Notes under the pieces: generated by a model
The model's database searches: none
Told to the model about the DNA's origin: nothing
Seen by the model: the letters and a program-made list of their open reading frames with translations, nothing else
Shown: positions 42,392 to 52,037 of the stretch, in pieces
How positions within the stretch are numbered: the stretch's first letter is position 1
Layout: the number at the start of each line of letters is the position of its first letter
Translations under genes and position numbers: made by a program
Assembly (NCBI RefSeq): GCF_048544455.1
Contig: NC_133532.1
Coordinates: 17,982,948-18,046,947 of the forward strand
Direction of reading: 5' to 3'
Source of the DNA: Silene latifolia
Lineage: Eukaryota; Streptophyta; Magnoliopsida; Caryophyllales; Caryophyllaceae
DNA length: 64,000 nt

Positions 42392-44077
42392 GTATCAAAT
42401 ACTTGTATTATTTATTGTAGCTTTCATACGTTTAATTATACTAATTTATAATTTATAATTATTACTAAATGGATTATCCAATTAATCATCATGTACCATC
42501 TAGGTGAATTGGACTTTTGACGTTGCCCAACTGAAGGCCAAGCTTGAACTGCTTCACAGAAATCATAGGTGAACATATTCATCCTGTAAATTTTCGACAA
42601 AGTGGTAAAACTTCATACATTCGACTTTAGAATTGAGGGGGTGGGATTCGAACCCCTGACCTTGTGGTCATACTGGTTCTGATACTATGATAGATGAGTT
42701 ATCTCAACCAAAACTTTAAGGTGATGGTTGGAGTCCCATGCTGATCGGTTTATATTCTAACAGGTTTCTTGATACAGATTTTTACGTTGTATATACAACG
42801 TAGTGACAAAGTGTAGTGTAATAATTTTTCATGTATAATTGATCATCAGGCAATACCTTGGAGAAGATTTGGACTCACTAAATAATATGAAAGACATAGA
42901 GAGTTTAGAGCAACAACTTGACACTGCCCTCAAACACATACGATCAAGGAAGGTAAAGTTTACATATATTTCGAAAAATTAGTGGTCAAATTTGACATCA
43001 GTTAAATCATTGAAGTCAAATAATGACAATACAGAATAATTTTCAAAGTTATAGTTAGGTAGTACTCCTTATAAAATTAAAAATCTCGACATTTTTTTTC
43101 GGGGTATACGATTCTGTTACTCCTTCGAGTCGGGTAAGATGAGTAGGGCAGTAAACCTCTCACTTATGAGTTTTAACCGTGCTATATTCTCAAGGCTTGA
43201 ACTCGAGACCCAGCAACATTTAATTTGATATGTTTACATCATTTTACAGAATCAATTGATGCATGAGTCCGTCTCTCAGATTCAAAAGAAGGTAAGCATT
43301 CAATTTTCACGTCATACCACTCGTAATTTTGCTAAAGAAAGTACTAAGGAAAGAGTACTTTATATATTAGTTTTCCGTATTAGTTACACTTTTAAAAAAA
43401 AAAATTTGAACAGAGAACAAATTTTAAAAATTTTCAGTTCGGTTTAAGTACTAAATATTATTTTAACCAAGTGTTGTGAGTGCAGTGGAGCGCGGGTCAC
43501 CCTCAAAGCATGTAATGGCATGAATTGCGAGGTCCCGGGTTCGACTCCCTGCATGAGCAGTATGCAGTTATTACATGGGGACCTTTGGGGTCTGTTAAAA
43601 GAGAGTGCCGGCTTACCGGGCTGTCGCGTATCTCTCGGGCTTTGGTCTCTCAAAGGTGTATCACTCTAGGGCCTAGGCTGCTAATGAGATGTTCCTCGTT
43701 AACAAAAAAAAAAAAAAAAAAAAAAAAAAATTATCGTTACAGTAATTGGTACTCTTATTTTTACAGAAGAGGGAAATGCAGGAGCGAAATAAAACATTGG
43801 CTAGGAAGGTACAGGAACTAATTTAACACATTAGTTTTGCCAGAAAATAAATACGATATGGTCCATATGGAGAGTCGAAATTGAAGTTACGTAAATTTGA
43901 CTGGTTTTTAAGCTAATTTGTTTTGGAAATATTAATGAAGATTAAGGAAAGAGGAAAGATTAGTGCGGAATCACAAGGAATGGAATGGCAGCAACAGCAA
44001 AACCAACATCAACAAGGTCTTCCTGAAGCATCAAATTATGAAGCATTCCATCCTGCACTTCCTTCTTTGTATATGAG
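42313..44077 (+). CDS. AP1/FUL-clade (SQUAMOSA) MIKC MADS-box gene, exons 2-7
   Basis: Host transcription factor gene of the class that specifies floral meristem and perianth identity; it binds CArG boxes as dimers through its MADS domain. Six exons are visible with correct splice sites: 42313-42391, 42504-42568, 42850-42952, 43250-43291, 43767-43808 and 43941-44077. Sizes of 79, 65, 103, 42, 42 and 137 nt and phases match family exons 2-7. Diagnostic residues include [18 protein letters not shown] (I region), [10 protein letters not shown] and [20 protein letters not shown] (K-box helices), and a Gln-rich C region. MADS exon 1 must lie upstream past the TE mass and the last exon downstream; neither was found. 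The reading frame is intact across all six. AP1 versus FUL cannot be told without the C-terminal motif. Confidence 0.95.
42504..42568 (+). CDS. MADS-box gene exon 3 (start of K domain)
   Basis: 65 nt, acceptor ATCTAG|GTG, donor CATAG|GTGAAC. Encodes [21 protein letters not shown] plus a split Arg codon. Confidence 0.93.
42630..42780 (-). other. tRNA-like B box remnant in intron 3
   Basis: On the minus strand GGTCAGGGGTTCGAATCCCACC contains a perfect pol III B box (GGTTCGAATCC, about 42651-42661). It is preceded by GTTGAGATAACTCATC and ATAGTATCAGAACC. Probably a SINE or other TE remnant; the region does not fold into an obvious tRNA. Confidence 0.45.
42850..42952 (+). CDS. MADS-box gene exon 4 (K1-K2 helices)
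   Basis: 103 nt, acceptor ATCATCAG|G, donor AGGAAG|GTAAAG. It is one codon longer than the 100-nt exon I recall for AP1, because of an extra residue in the [12 protein letters not shown] segment between K-box helices. Confidence 0.93.
43250..43291 (+). CDS. MADS-box gene exon 5
   Basis: 42 nt, acceptor TTTACAG|AAT, donor AAGAAG|GTAAGC. Encodes [14 protein letters not shown], diagnostic for AP1/FUL relatives. Confidence 0.95.
43465..43728 (+). mobile_element. tRNA-derived SINE in intron 5 of the MADS-box gene
   Basis: TGTGAGTGCAGTGGAGCG resembles an A box; GGTTCGACTCC at 43538-43548 is a perfect B box. A body of about 150 bases with no coding follows, then a 25-30 base poly-A tail (43703-43728). 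It is inserted in sense orientation 40 bases upstream of the exon 6 acceptor. Target duplication not resolved. Confidence 0.8.
43767..43808 (+). CDS. MADS-box gene exon 6
   Basis: 42 nt, acceptor TTTACAG|AAG, donor AGGAAG|GTACAG. Encodes [14 protein letters not shown], the end of the K domain. Confidence 0.94.
43941..44077 (+). CDS. MADS-box gene exon 7 (C region)
   Basis: 137 nt, acceptor TTAATGAAG|ATT, donor ATGAG|GTATTA. Begins [20 protein letters not shown], Gln-rich, ending PSLYM plus a split codon. The Gln-rich stretch and following residues correspond to the AP1/FUL C-terminal region. Confidence 0.92.
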
Positions 44078-44515
44078 GTATTATTAGATTCTTTTTCCTC
44101 ATATATCCTTTTAACTCAATAGGCCTTCCTTAAGACGGATATGGACATATCCGTTTTAAAAATGAACCGGGTCAAATAACACCCTATTTGTATAGATATG
44201 ATAACATGTTAACCTCAATGCATTCTGTTATTGTCTTATGTTATGTGTAATATTTGACCCGTATTAAACTTAAGAAAGATATATTCCTCTCAACTCAAAT
44301 ATAAATTTGTGTAAGTGAAAATATGATTAGCCATTTTGACACAAGTTTTTTATGAAAAATTATTTGGAAACAGTTAGATATTAAGTGGTAAATAAGAATA
44401 AAGTATGGAAAACACACACAATTTTAGTGGAAGAACTCTCTCCCATATCCTTAATACTCTATATATAAATCAACAAGGCCACTAACAAAGAACTCTTTGT
44501 AATCCTACAATTTTA
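44078..44515 (+). other. Start of intron 7, no further exon
   Basis: Sequence after the exon 7 donor. A short inverted motif GACGGATATGGACATATCCGTTTT (44142-44165 region) suggests a small TE. No last MADS exon is seen before the LINE begins at about 44516. Confidence 0.5.
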
Positions 44516-44542
44516 TTTTTTGGGCGAAAAACCCAAAAGGGC

Positions 44543-45518
44543 TTAATTGATTAAATCAAGATAAGCAAGGATAATAATGTTAGGTGGAAGCAAACTACCC
44601 CAAGCACTTCTCCTATATAGCCAAGGAGAGGCATAAGATGGAGCATGAGCCACCTTGTTAAGATCCCTACAAACAAATGAAAACTTAACAGAAATCAAAG
44701 AATTACAGATTGTAAAAATATCATCGTAAATTAAATAAATGTTGCTTTTTCCGCCTTTACGCCCGCACAACTCTCCTCAATGACACTCAAGCAATACCTT
44801 CGACAATAGTTCTTGTGCATCCAGCAAGAATATCTTCCTTAATCCCCACAAGAACATCCTCCGGACGCACTTCGCCCATCACTCCGCTGACTCATCACTC
44901 CCCACAGCACCACCCCCTCTTCGTTCCTGCATACAACACCCATGCACATACCTACACCTTCGATAACTCCAGCAACAACGTTTATCTTCATCACTCCTTC
45001 TCTCAGCTACACGATCGCGTTCTCCCTCCCCTATCTCTAATATAAGCACCGTCTTCCCTACTACTTCCCCCCACCTCCAACCAGCCTTCCTCCAACCTTC
45101 TCTTTTCTTATTTCACTACCCTTCGCGTCCCTCGTCTCACCCAAGAGCGACCTTAACTGTCTAATGACCGCCTCCGCATCCCTACGCTTCTCCTCGAAAA
45201 CGATCTTATTTCTCCTCTTCCAAATAGGCCAGCAACCCGGCATAAAGAGCACGCAATCCGTCTCACCCAACCCCCAAACACACTTTCCACCACTCCCTCA
45301 CCCATTCATTCCCATCATAACCGCCTACCTCCAAACCCAATCCCTCCCAAATGCCTTCCACTCACCCACAATCCCGAATAAGTCTCCATGTTAATGAAGT
45401 AAAGAGGGCAGACAATGTCATAATATCTTCTTCGCGATATTACGCTTTGTGGCCAAGGCAATGTGACATAATTGCCAAAAGAAGGTTTTAATACGGGGGT
45501 AGCACAAGAGTGTTCCAT
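44543..45518 (-). pseudogene. LINE ORF2 C-terminus: zf-RVT-like region and RNase H
   Basis: Minus frames give GCWPIWKRRNKIVFEE (45061-45270) and a region (45315-45518) that precedes RNase H in plant LINEs. VKFSFVCRDLNKVAHAPSYAS (44543-44770) is the C-terminal RNase H signature (F..V.R..N..AH..A). Broken by frame changes. Confidence 0.8.
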
Positions 45519-45583
45519 ATTTTATTCCAAAGCCACTTATCACGAGAAAATTCTGATTGCTCCGCCATTAGCTCCGTACCCGT

Positions 45584-46603
45584 TGTGTGGAAGCGTGAAT
45601 ATCCCGTGTTAGGCCTCTGCTACGCCGGTGTCCACTGTCCATAATAGTAGGATATTGTCCACTTTGGGCTAAGTCCTCACGGATTTACTCTTGAGCTCCT
45701 TCCCAAAAGGCCTCGTACTATTATATTTTGTGAACCCTTATAAAGATGATCTTTCATCTTTATTCTACCGATGTGGGACATAGGTTTCCACCCTAACAAT
45801 CCTCTCCTCAAACCAAGGACCATCATCTTGACTCGGACCTTGACCCCTATGGAGAACTTCCCACACTCTATAGCCCCAACTTCTAGACCACCCGAAATAT
45901 CACAAGTCTTGATAACCTTCCCTTAGCCGACACACCATGCTACCACGAGCCATGTCTTGCACCCGCCTGGTCAAGTGAGTGCCCCCACATGCTCCTAAGT
46001 CTGCATGTCCGTGTGCCCTTCTTGGGAATTTGGCTACACAGGCATATCGAACATCCTCTATATCCACAATATACTCTGGACTGGGTCCGCCACTTCAGAA
46101 GTACCAGAACATTAACGGCCTCTGGCATCCAACCTGGAAAGGACCCACCAAACCTGTGGCACCCAACATGATAAGGGTCCACCTAATCAACAATTCTAGT
46201 ACACAAATGGTCTTTTGTCCCACAAGACCTATGACGCCTTTCATCCATTTAGCCCTGTACCGGGCTTGCTCAAGGACTCACCCCGAGCTAGAGTTCCATG
46301 CCTTATAGTGTACAACTTCAAGTCTTGGGCCTGCTGATGCATCCTCATGTCTAGCCGAAGTCCAACCTTGGGCTCTCATACCACTTGTTGTGCGGAAGCG
46401 TGAATATCCCGTGTTGGACCTCTGCTACGCCGGTGTCAATTGTCCATAATAGTACAATATTATGCGCTTTGGGCCAAGCCCTCACGGATTTACTCTTGGG
46501 CTCCTTCCCAAAAGGCCTCGTACTATTATATTTTGTGAACCCTTATAAAGATGATCTTTCATCTTTATTCTACCGATGTGGGACATGGATTTGCACCCTA
46601 ACA
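45584..46603 (-). mobile_element. TRIM (terminal-repeat retrotransposon in miniature)
   Basis: Two 215-bp LTRs (45584-45798 and 46389-46603) enclose about 590 bp with no coding. Next to the right LTR the minus strand reads TGGTATGAGAGCCC, a methionine-tRNA type primer site, giving minus orientation. The LTR contains CCCACATCGGTAGAATAAAG and TTATAAGGG, common in plant TRIM-like LTRs. The flanks GTACCCGT and GTACCTGT are similar over 8 bases, longer than the 5 expected. Confidence 0.85.
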
Positions 46604-46805
46604 GTACCTGTAAGAAGCTTATAAGCTAACTTTACCATGTACTCACCATCTCGTTCAGGGTCCCAACACCACTCGTCTAAGGGCTTAGTATCGCACAACC
46701 CGATATTTTTAATTCGTTCCTGCTCAAAAGGGAGGAAACAGGCCCGCACTTTATCTTCATCCTAGCATAGCACGTCAGATTCCAAAATCTCAGGCACTCA
46801 CATAT

Positions 46806-48569
46806 TGTAACACTCCGTTTGATGTCTATGAGTGTCTTGATATTGGATTTGGTAGTGGATGATATATTATGGAGCTAGCAGCGTTAGTGGATGGTAGTTG
46901 GTAGTGTATGGAGTTAGTGTCGGGAGAGTTTATGATGTAGTTGATACGACATCGTGAGCAATGTGTGGAGGTAGGAATAGTTGGTGGAGTTGGTGTTAAG
47001 AGTTCATGGTTTCATGTTTTATAAGTTGGGGTTTTGTTTTGAGTTCTTAGTAGCTTTGTTGCGTCTTGACCGAGTGAGTATGTTTGTTTTTATGTATGGG
47101 TTGAACTTCGGGGACGAAGTTCTTTTTAAGGAGGGAAGACTGTAATACTACGGTTTTATGAGTCTCTGGGTACTCTATCGAATGGCCTTACTCTGTCGAG
47201 TAAGGGTGTTTTGCAATTTAAAATAGTTTCTGACCTGTAGGGTACTCGATCGAGTAGCCTTGGTACTCGATCGAGTAGGCGGCACTCGATCGAGTATGTC
47301 AGTTACTCGATCGAGTAGCCCGGTTTACGGGTAATATTTTGTCGGGTTTTGTTAATAATGCGAATTAGTATATAAACACTTCCGTCACTTTCATAATACG
47401 CTTTTACAAACCTAATTACTTTGAAAAAGAGATTTCAACCTACGTACTTCGCATTCGTCGCATTATTGACAAATCCCGGAGCTTGGAAGGTCGGAATTCA
47501 TCTTTCTTTACATCTTTGTGATCCTTGCGTCGAGGGTAAGACCTACGTACCGAATTTGTTATATTTAATTAAGTCTTATTAAACCCTAATTTTGGGAATT
47601 GGGGATTTGTGTTAGTTTTGTGTGGTTAGTGATATATGTGATGTTATGTTAGGAGGAGGATTCGTAGAGGAGGCTTTTTGATAACAAATTGTTGAGATCG
47701 TCGATCAGTATTGCATTCCGGGTAGGGTTTCCTACTCAAAGATTAATTACATGATGTGTATGGTGATTGTGCTGTAGTTAGTGATTGTTGATTGATTTGA
47801 CGTTTGTGATTTCATATTGTTGATTGTTTCAGACGGTTGTTGAGGTTGTATTGTGATTTACCGTTTATCTGTCTGTGTTCTTGGGGTGCGTCCCCTGGCC
47901 GAGTGGAGTCACTTGCGGGAGTGGCTTCACGCCCTTGATTCGCCTCCTGTGGAACTCACCACAGGAGGGATGTGCACATTAATGAACATGGGTTTATCGC
48001 TCGATGGAGATGAGCGAGGCTTAGGTGGGAACGGCTGCGGTCCCCCACTGGCGGCGAGGAGTAACTTGTTGCGATGGGTACTCTGGCAGGGCTACACACT
48101 TTAGTGTGTAGTCAGTTGTGTGGAGATTAGAGATGGAGACTGGGGTTGTGTTAAGCTGTTTGAACTGTTTGTGTACTTGTTTCATTGTGGCATTGTTTTT
48201 GTGTAATTAGTACTGACCCCGTTTAAATGTTTTAAAAACTGTGGTGATCCATTCGGGGGTGGTGAGCAGTTATTGAGTAGGTATGATTGATGCGCATGGG
48301 ATAGCTGGGATGAGTCATCACGTGGCGATTAGAAGTCTTTCGTGTCGACGATGTCTAGTAGTTTTGATAGTTTTATCAGTGGACCGTTTGAGTACTTTGT
48401 ATTTCATTTAACAGTTTTGTTTGAGACATGTAATCAATTAAATTATATTTACTTTTAAAGTACGTTTCATTATTGTCTTATGATTATCATTGCCTCGGGT
48501 AACCGAGATGGTAGCACTTCCATGCCTTAAGTGGTCCTGGTAAGGCACTTGGAGTATGGGGGTGTTACA
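46806..48569 (+). mobile_element. Tekay-type gypsy element reduced to 3' UTR plus 3' LTR
   Basis: Flanked by identical CATAT duplications (46801-46805 and 48570-48574), so both original termini are present. The left end is only the first dozen bases of an LTR (TGTAACACTCCG), followed at once by 3' untranslated sequence, hairpin and purine tract, then a full 1,429-bp LTR. Almost the whole 5' LTR, gag and pol have been deleted. Related to the full element at 57230. Confidence 0.86.
47141..48569 (+). repeat. Tekay-type 3' LTR
   Basis: TGTAATACTACGG to GGGGGTGTTACA. Four perfect CTCGATCGAG palindromes at about 47225-47320 lie just before a TATA box (TATATAAA, 47369-47376). The GGTAACCGAGATGGTAGCAC block near the end is shared with 52038-53930 and 57230-58562. 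Confidence 0.92.
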
Positions 48570-48574
48570 CATAT

Positions 48575-49150
48575 CCTTTGCACCATTAATTCTCGAGGAA
48601 AAGACATGACGTGATTGGGCACCGGGGATCCATGAATCCGTCCTAAAAAATGTGCTCCAGCCGTCCCTAATCCGCTTCCTTGCCCAATGATTTAAAACCT
48701 CATTCACTTCTCAGATACTCTGCCAAGTATAACTTGGATGTGCCCCAAGCTCCATATCCAAAACGGCTAACCCTTAAAATATTTTCCTTTTAAAACACAG
48801 GTCATAAGAGAGCTCTCATTGGTAAATAATCTCCTAGTTTGTTTTCCTAGGAGCGCTTTGTCAAACTTTCCATAATCCCGAAAACCCAAGCCTCCACGAC
48901 ATTTAGGAAGACATAATTTATTCCAAGAAACCCATGGAATTTTCTTTCTCCCATTCTTCAACCCCCATCAAAATCTAGGCACAAGGGAACACATTTCATC
49001 ACAAAAATTGCCCGGTAATTTCAACACACTCATAGTATAGTTAGGAATAGCTTGGGCGACCGCTTTAATCAACCTCTCCTTCCTCGCTTTACCCAGCAAT
49101 AACCCTTTCCACCCCTACAATCTCTTACTCATCTTATCTCGAAATATCGC
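48575..49150 (-). pseudogene. LINE ORF2 RT C-terminal region
   Basis: Frames read KKIPWVSWNKLCLPKCRGGL and GFRDYGKFDKALLGKQTRRL (48767-48961), then further C-terminal sequence at 48575-48707 (WSTFFRTDSWIPGAQSRH). This matches the 'PK..GGLGFRD...FN.ALLAKQ.WRL' block of plant LINEs. Confidence 0.85.
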
Positions 49151-49151
49151 G

Positions 49152-49712
49152 GTCATCTAGGTAGCACAGGCACTCCTCCTATCGGCATACTCGTGTCGGA
49201 CACGACAATCGTCGGACATGAGTTAAAATGTGTCGTACACCTATAAAGCCGTGTGTAACTTTCTTATTTTATTTGGGCACATGTCATGGTATTTGGACAT
49301 GTGTCCATGGTTTTTCGACACGTGTCCATGGTATTTGGACACATTTGGGACACACCTTCAAACGGAATCATGTTGAATTTAAGGTGAATGGGTTGGTTGT
49401 TTTATGGTGGAATTTGGTGGGTAAATAAGTTGAATTGGGGGTAAATGATCTTTAGACGAGTAATCAGATATCGAAAGAGATTGATTATAAGTTTGGTTTT
49501 GGTTTTGGAAATGAGAATGAGTTATAATCAATGTCAAGTTTTGCCTTCACTTATTTAAATTTAATATCAAATACCTTTTCAAAAATAAAATCGTACACAT
49601 ATAATTATAAAATATATATTTTATTAAATTTAAATAACGTGTCCCGTGGTCTAAATTTCATTGGATGTTGTGTCACATGTCCATGTCTATTTCACTGCTA
49701 TCTAGTCGGTCA
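49152..49712. mobile_element. Foldback-type element with CTAGGTAGCA ends
   Basis: CTAGGTAGCACAGGC on the left and its imperfect inverse TGCTATCTAG on the right interrupt the LINE RT. Flanks GCGGTCAT and TCGGTCAA share CGGTCA, a probable target duplication. The interior is rich in GGACACGTGTCCATGG-type palindromic sequence. No coding. Related to the fragment at 6790-7025. Confidence 0.65.
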
Positions 49713-49714
49713 AC

Positions 49715-50840
49715 ATCCTCTTCGGCCTTTTCACAACGGTTCGAAGCCCCATATAACGGTCCTGGACAGCCACTTCCGGACTCCCAAAACACCCACATCC
49801 CCAGTACCCCGCCCCATATTAGTACCTTTAATGAAAAAAACGGTGGTCTTGGCCAAGCTAACAAGTTGCCCCGACGCTGCCTCATACCTCCTAAGGATAT
49901 CCTTAATAACCCATGGTTCCCCCACATTATCACGAGTAAAGATGATACTATCATCCGCAAAGAGTAGATCTGACACCATAGGTGCCATCGGAGCTACCCG
50001 AATGCCATGAATACACCCCGTCTCAATAACCATTTTGATCATACATGACATAAGTTCATCACACAGGATAAATAAATACGAGGATAGGGAATCACCCTGT
50101 CTCAGTCTACGATCAACAGAAAAAGCTTCGGTTAAACCCATTGATTAAGACCTTATAAGACACTAATCGAACACATTCCATAACTCACCCAATCCAGTGA
50201 CAGTCAAAACCCATCTTAATCACAACCCACTCCAGAAAAGGCCACTTGACTCTATCGTAAACTTTTGCCATGTCCATCTTAAGAGCCATATGACACCCAC
50301 ACACACCTCTCGAGTTTTTCATGTGATGAAATAACTCAAATGCCACTAAGATATTATCAGTAATTAATCGTCCTGTTATAAATGCACGTTGGTTTTCAGA
50401 GACTATCACCAAGAAATTTCTTCAACCGGTTTGTTAGAACCTTAGAAATAATTTTATAAAGCCTAATGGGATGTAAATCCACCAACCTTTCAGGTGACTT
50501 TTTTTTTCAGGATCAAGACTATGTGAGTTCTATTCAAATTTGCAGGGAAGGCACGCCATTAAGAATATTAAGTGACGTACGAATGATTGAAGGACCTACT
50601 ATGTGCCAGTAGCTTTAATGGAATAAGTAGTTCATATCGTCCGGGCCCAGAGCCTTGAGAGAGTGCATCTGATTAAGGGCCTGCACCACTTCCTCCCCAT
50701 GATATTCCTCGCCAAGAATGGTATTCATCTCCGTAATAACCCATCCTTGCACCCCTTCAAAAATGTCATCAAAACCAGTAGGTTGGTCAAACGCAAATAG
50801 CTGCCCAAAATACCTCACTACCGCATTCTTCTTACCCATC
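49715..50840 (-). pseudogene. LINE ORF2 reverse transcriptase
   Basis: 50615-50839 gives the pre-palm region (MHSLKALGPDDMNY). 50185-50412 gives QRAFITGRLITDNILVAFEL and KMDMAKVYDRVKWPFLE. 49731-50141 gives RLRQGDSLSSYLFILC and the catalytic LLFADDSIIF. Motif order is complete but spread over shifted frames with stops. Confidence 0.88.
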
Positions 50841-50849
50841 TTATCTTAA

Positions 50850-52035
50850 ACTTATCTTCCATTATCATCGATCAAATGCTTAATAAAATTCTTGCGTTTC
50901 GCTACTTCGATTGTCTATGAAAGAATTTGGTATTTTTATCCCCATCTTGCAACCACAATACTCTTGGCCATTGCTTTAAAAACGTCTCCTCTTGACGGAG
51001 AAGATGTGATATATCAGCCAACATGGTCTTTCGCTCCTATTATGCCTCCAGAGTTCGAACCGCTTCATTAAGCCGGATCAACTTCCTTCTTTTTGCTGTG
51101 AGATCCCTCATATTCTTACGTTGCTCACCCCCTTCCACTCTAGCAAATCTTTAGCACACTAACCGATAGTATCGAGTAAGTCTTCATCCCCTTGAGACTA
51201 GGCGTTCATCACTGTTTCTTCACACCCCTCCTCGCTTACCCAAATCTGTTTAAACCGGAACTTCTTTATCTTGCAAGCCTCGTCCTCCATTCTCCCATCT
51301 TTCATCACCAGAAAAGGAGAAGGAAAGGAGAATGGTTTGACCATTCTCTATTTAAATGAACAAGCTTCGCGTAAGGGAATAAGTCGAACCATGGTTTAGT
51401 GGCCATAGCTCTATCAGTCATATTTTACCGATTACCGTCCCCAGCCTGCCCGTTATCATAAGTGAATTGGTATCCCTTATACCTCAATTCCGGAAGGCCA
51501 CAGTCATCCATGGCTTCACGAAAGTTATTCACCTCCCATTGATGCTTCACCCCACCTTGCATTTTCGTCGCGAACAAAATCTCGTTGTAGTCACCTATGC
51601 ACATCTATGGGCTCTGTGACGCTAGAGCTGAGAGACATAGCTGCTCCAATGATAAGTGACGATTTTGCATAGGCAACCAACCATAAAACTCAATTAACCG
51701 CCATTTATCCACTCACGAACCCATATCAAAATCTATGTAATGCATAAAAGCGGATCGAAAAGAACATTCCACCTCGCTCCGATCCTCCAAAGAAAGACCA
51801 AGACACTCGATCTCCCCGCACTATCCACCTCCATGCTTTCATACCTATTAATCGAGTCCCTAACTTTCTTGAATTCTATACTACTAAGTTTAGTCTCTCA
51901 AAAAAAAAAAAAAAACTATACATAGGGCCTCTCTCCGTATGAGATTTCGAAGTCCGCCTACTGCATCGGGGTTGCCCAGCCTCCTGTAATTAAAGCTCAA
52001 GATTAACGTTGTGGGGTTGAGCATCCTCAACCTCC
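50850..52035 (-). pseudogene. LINE ORF2 endonuclease and linker
   Basis: Minus readings near 51480-51610 give a CIGDYNEILFATKMQGG-type endonuclease motif. 51950-52020 gives the ORF2 start-like NYRRLGNPDAVGGL. 50900-51000 gives the WLQDGDKNTKFFH-type linker. Many stops. The solo LTR is inserted just upstream of the ORF2 start region. Confidence 0.78.
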
Positions 52036-52037
52036 GC

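Noticed and set aside
42640..42665. tRNA gene in intron 3 suggested by a perfect B box
   Set aside because: No cloverleaf, anticodon stem or matching acceptor arms could be seen; more likely a TE remnant.
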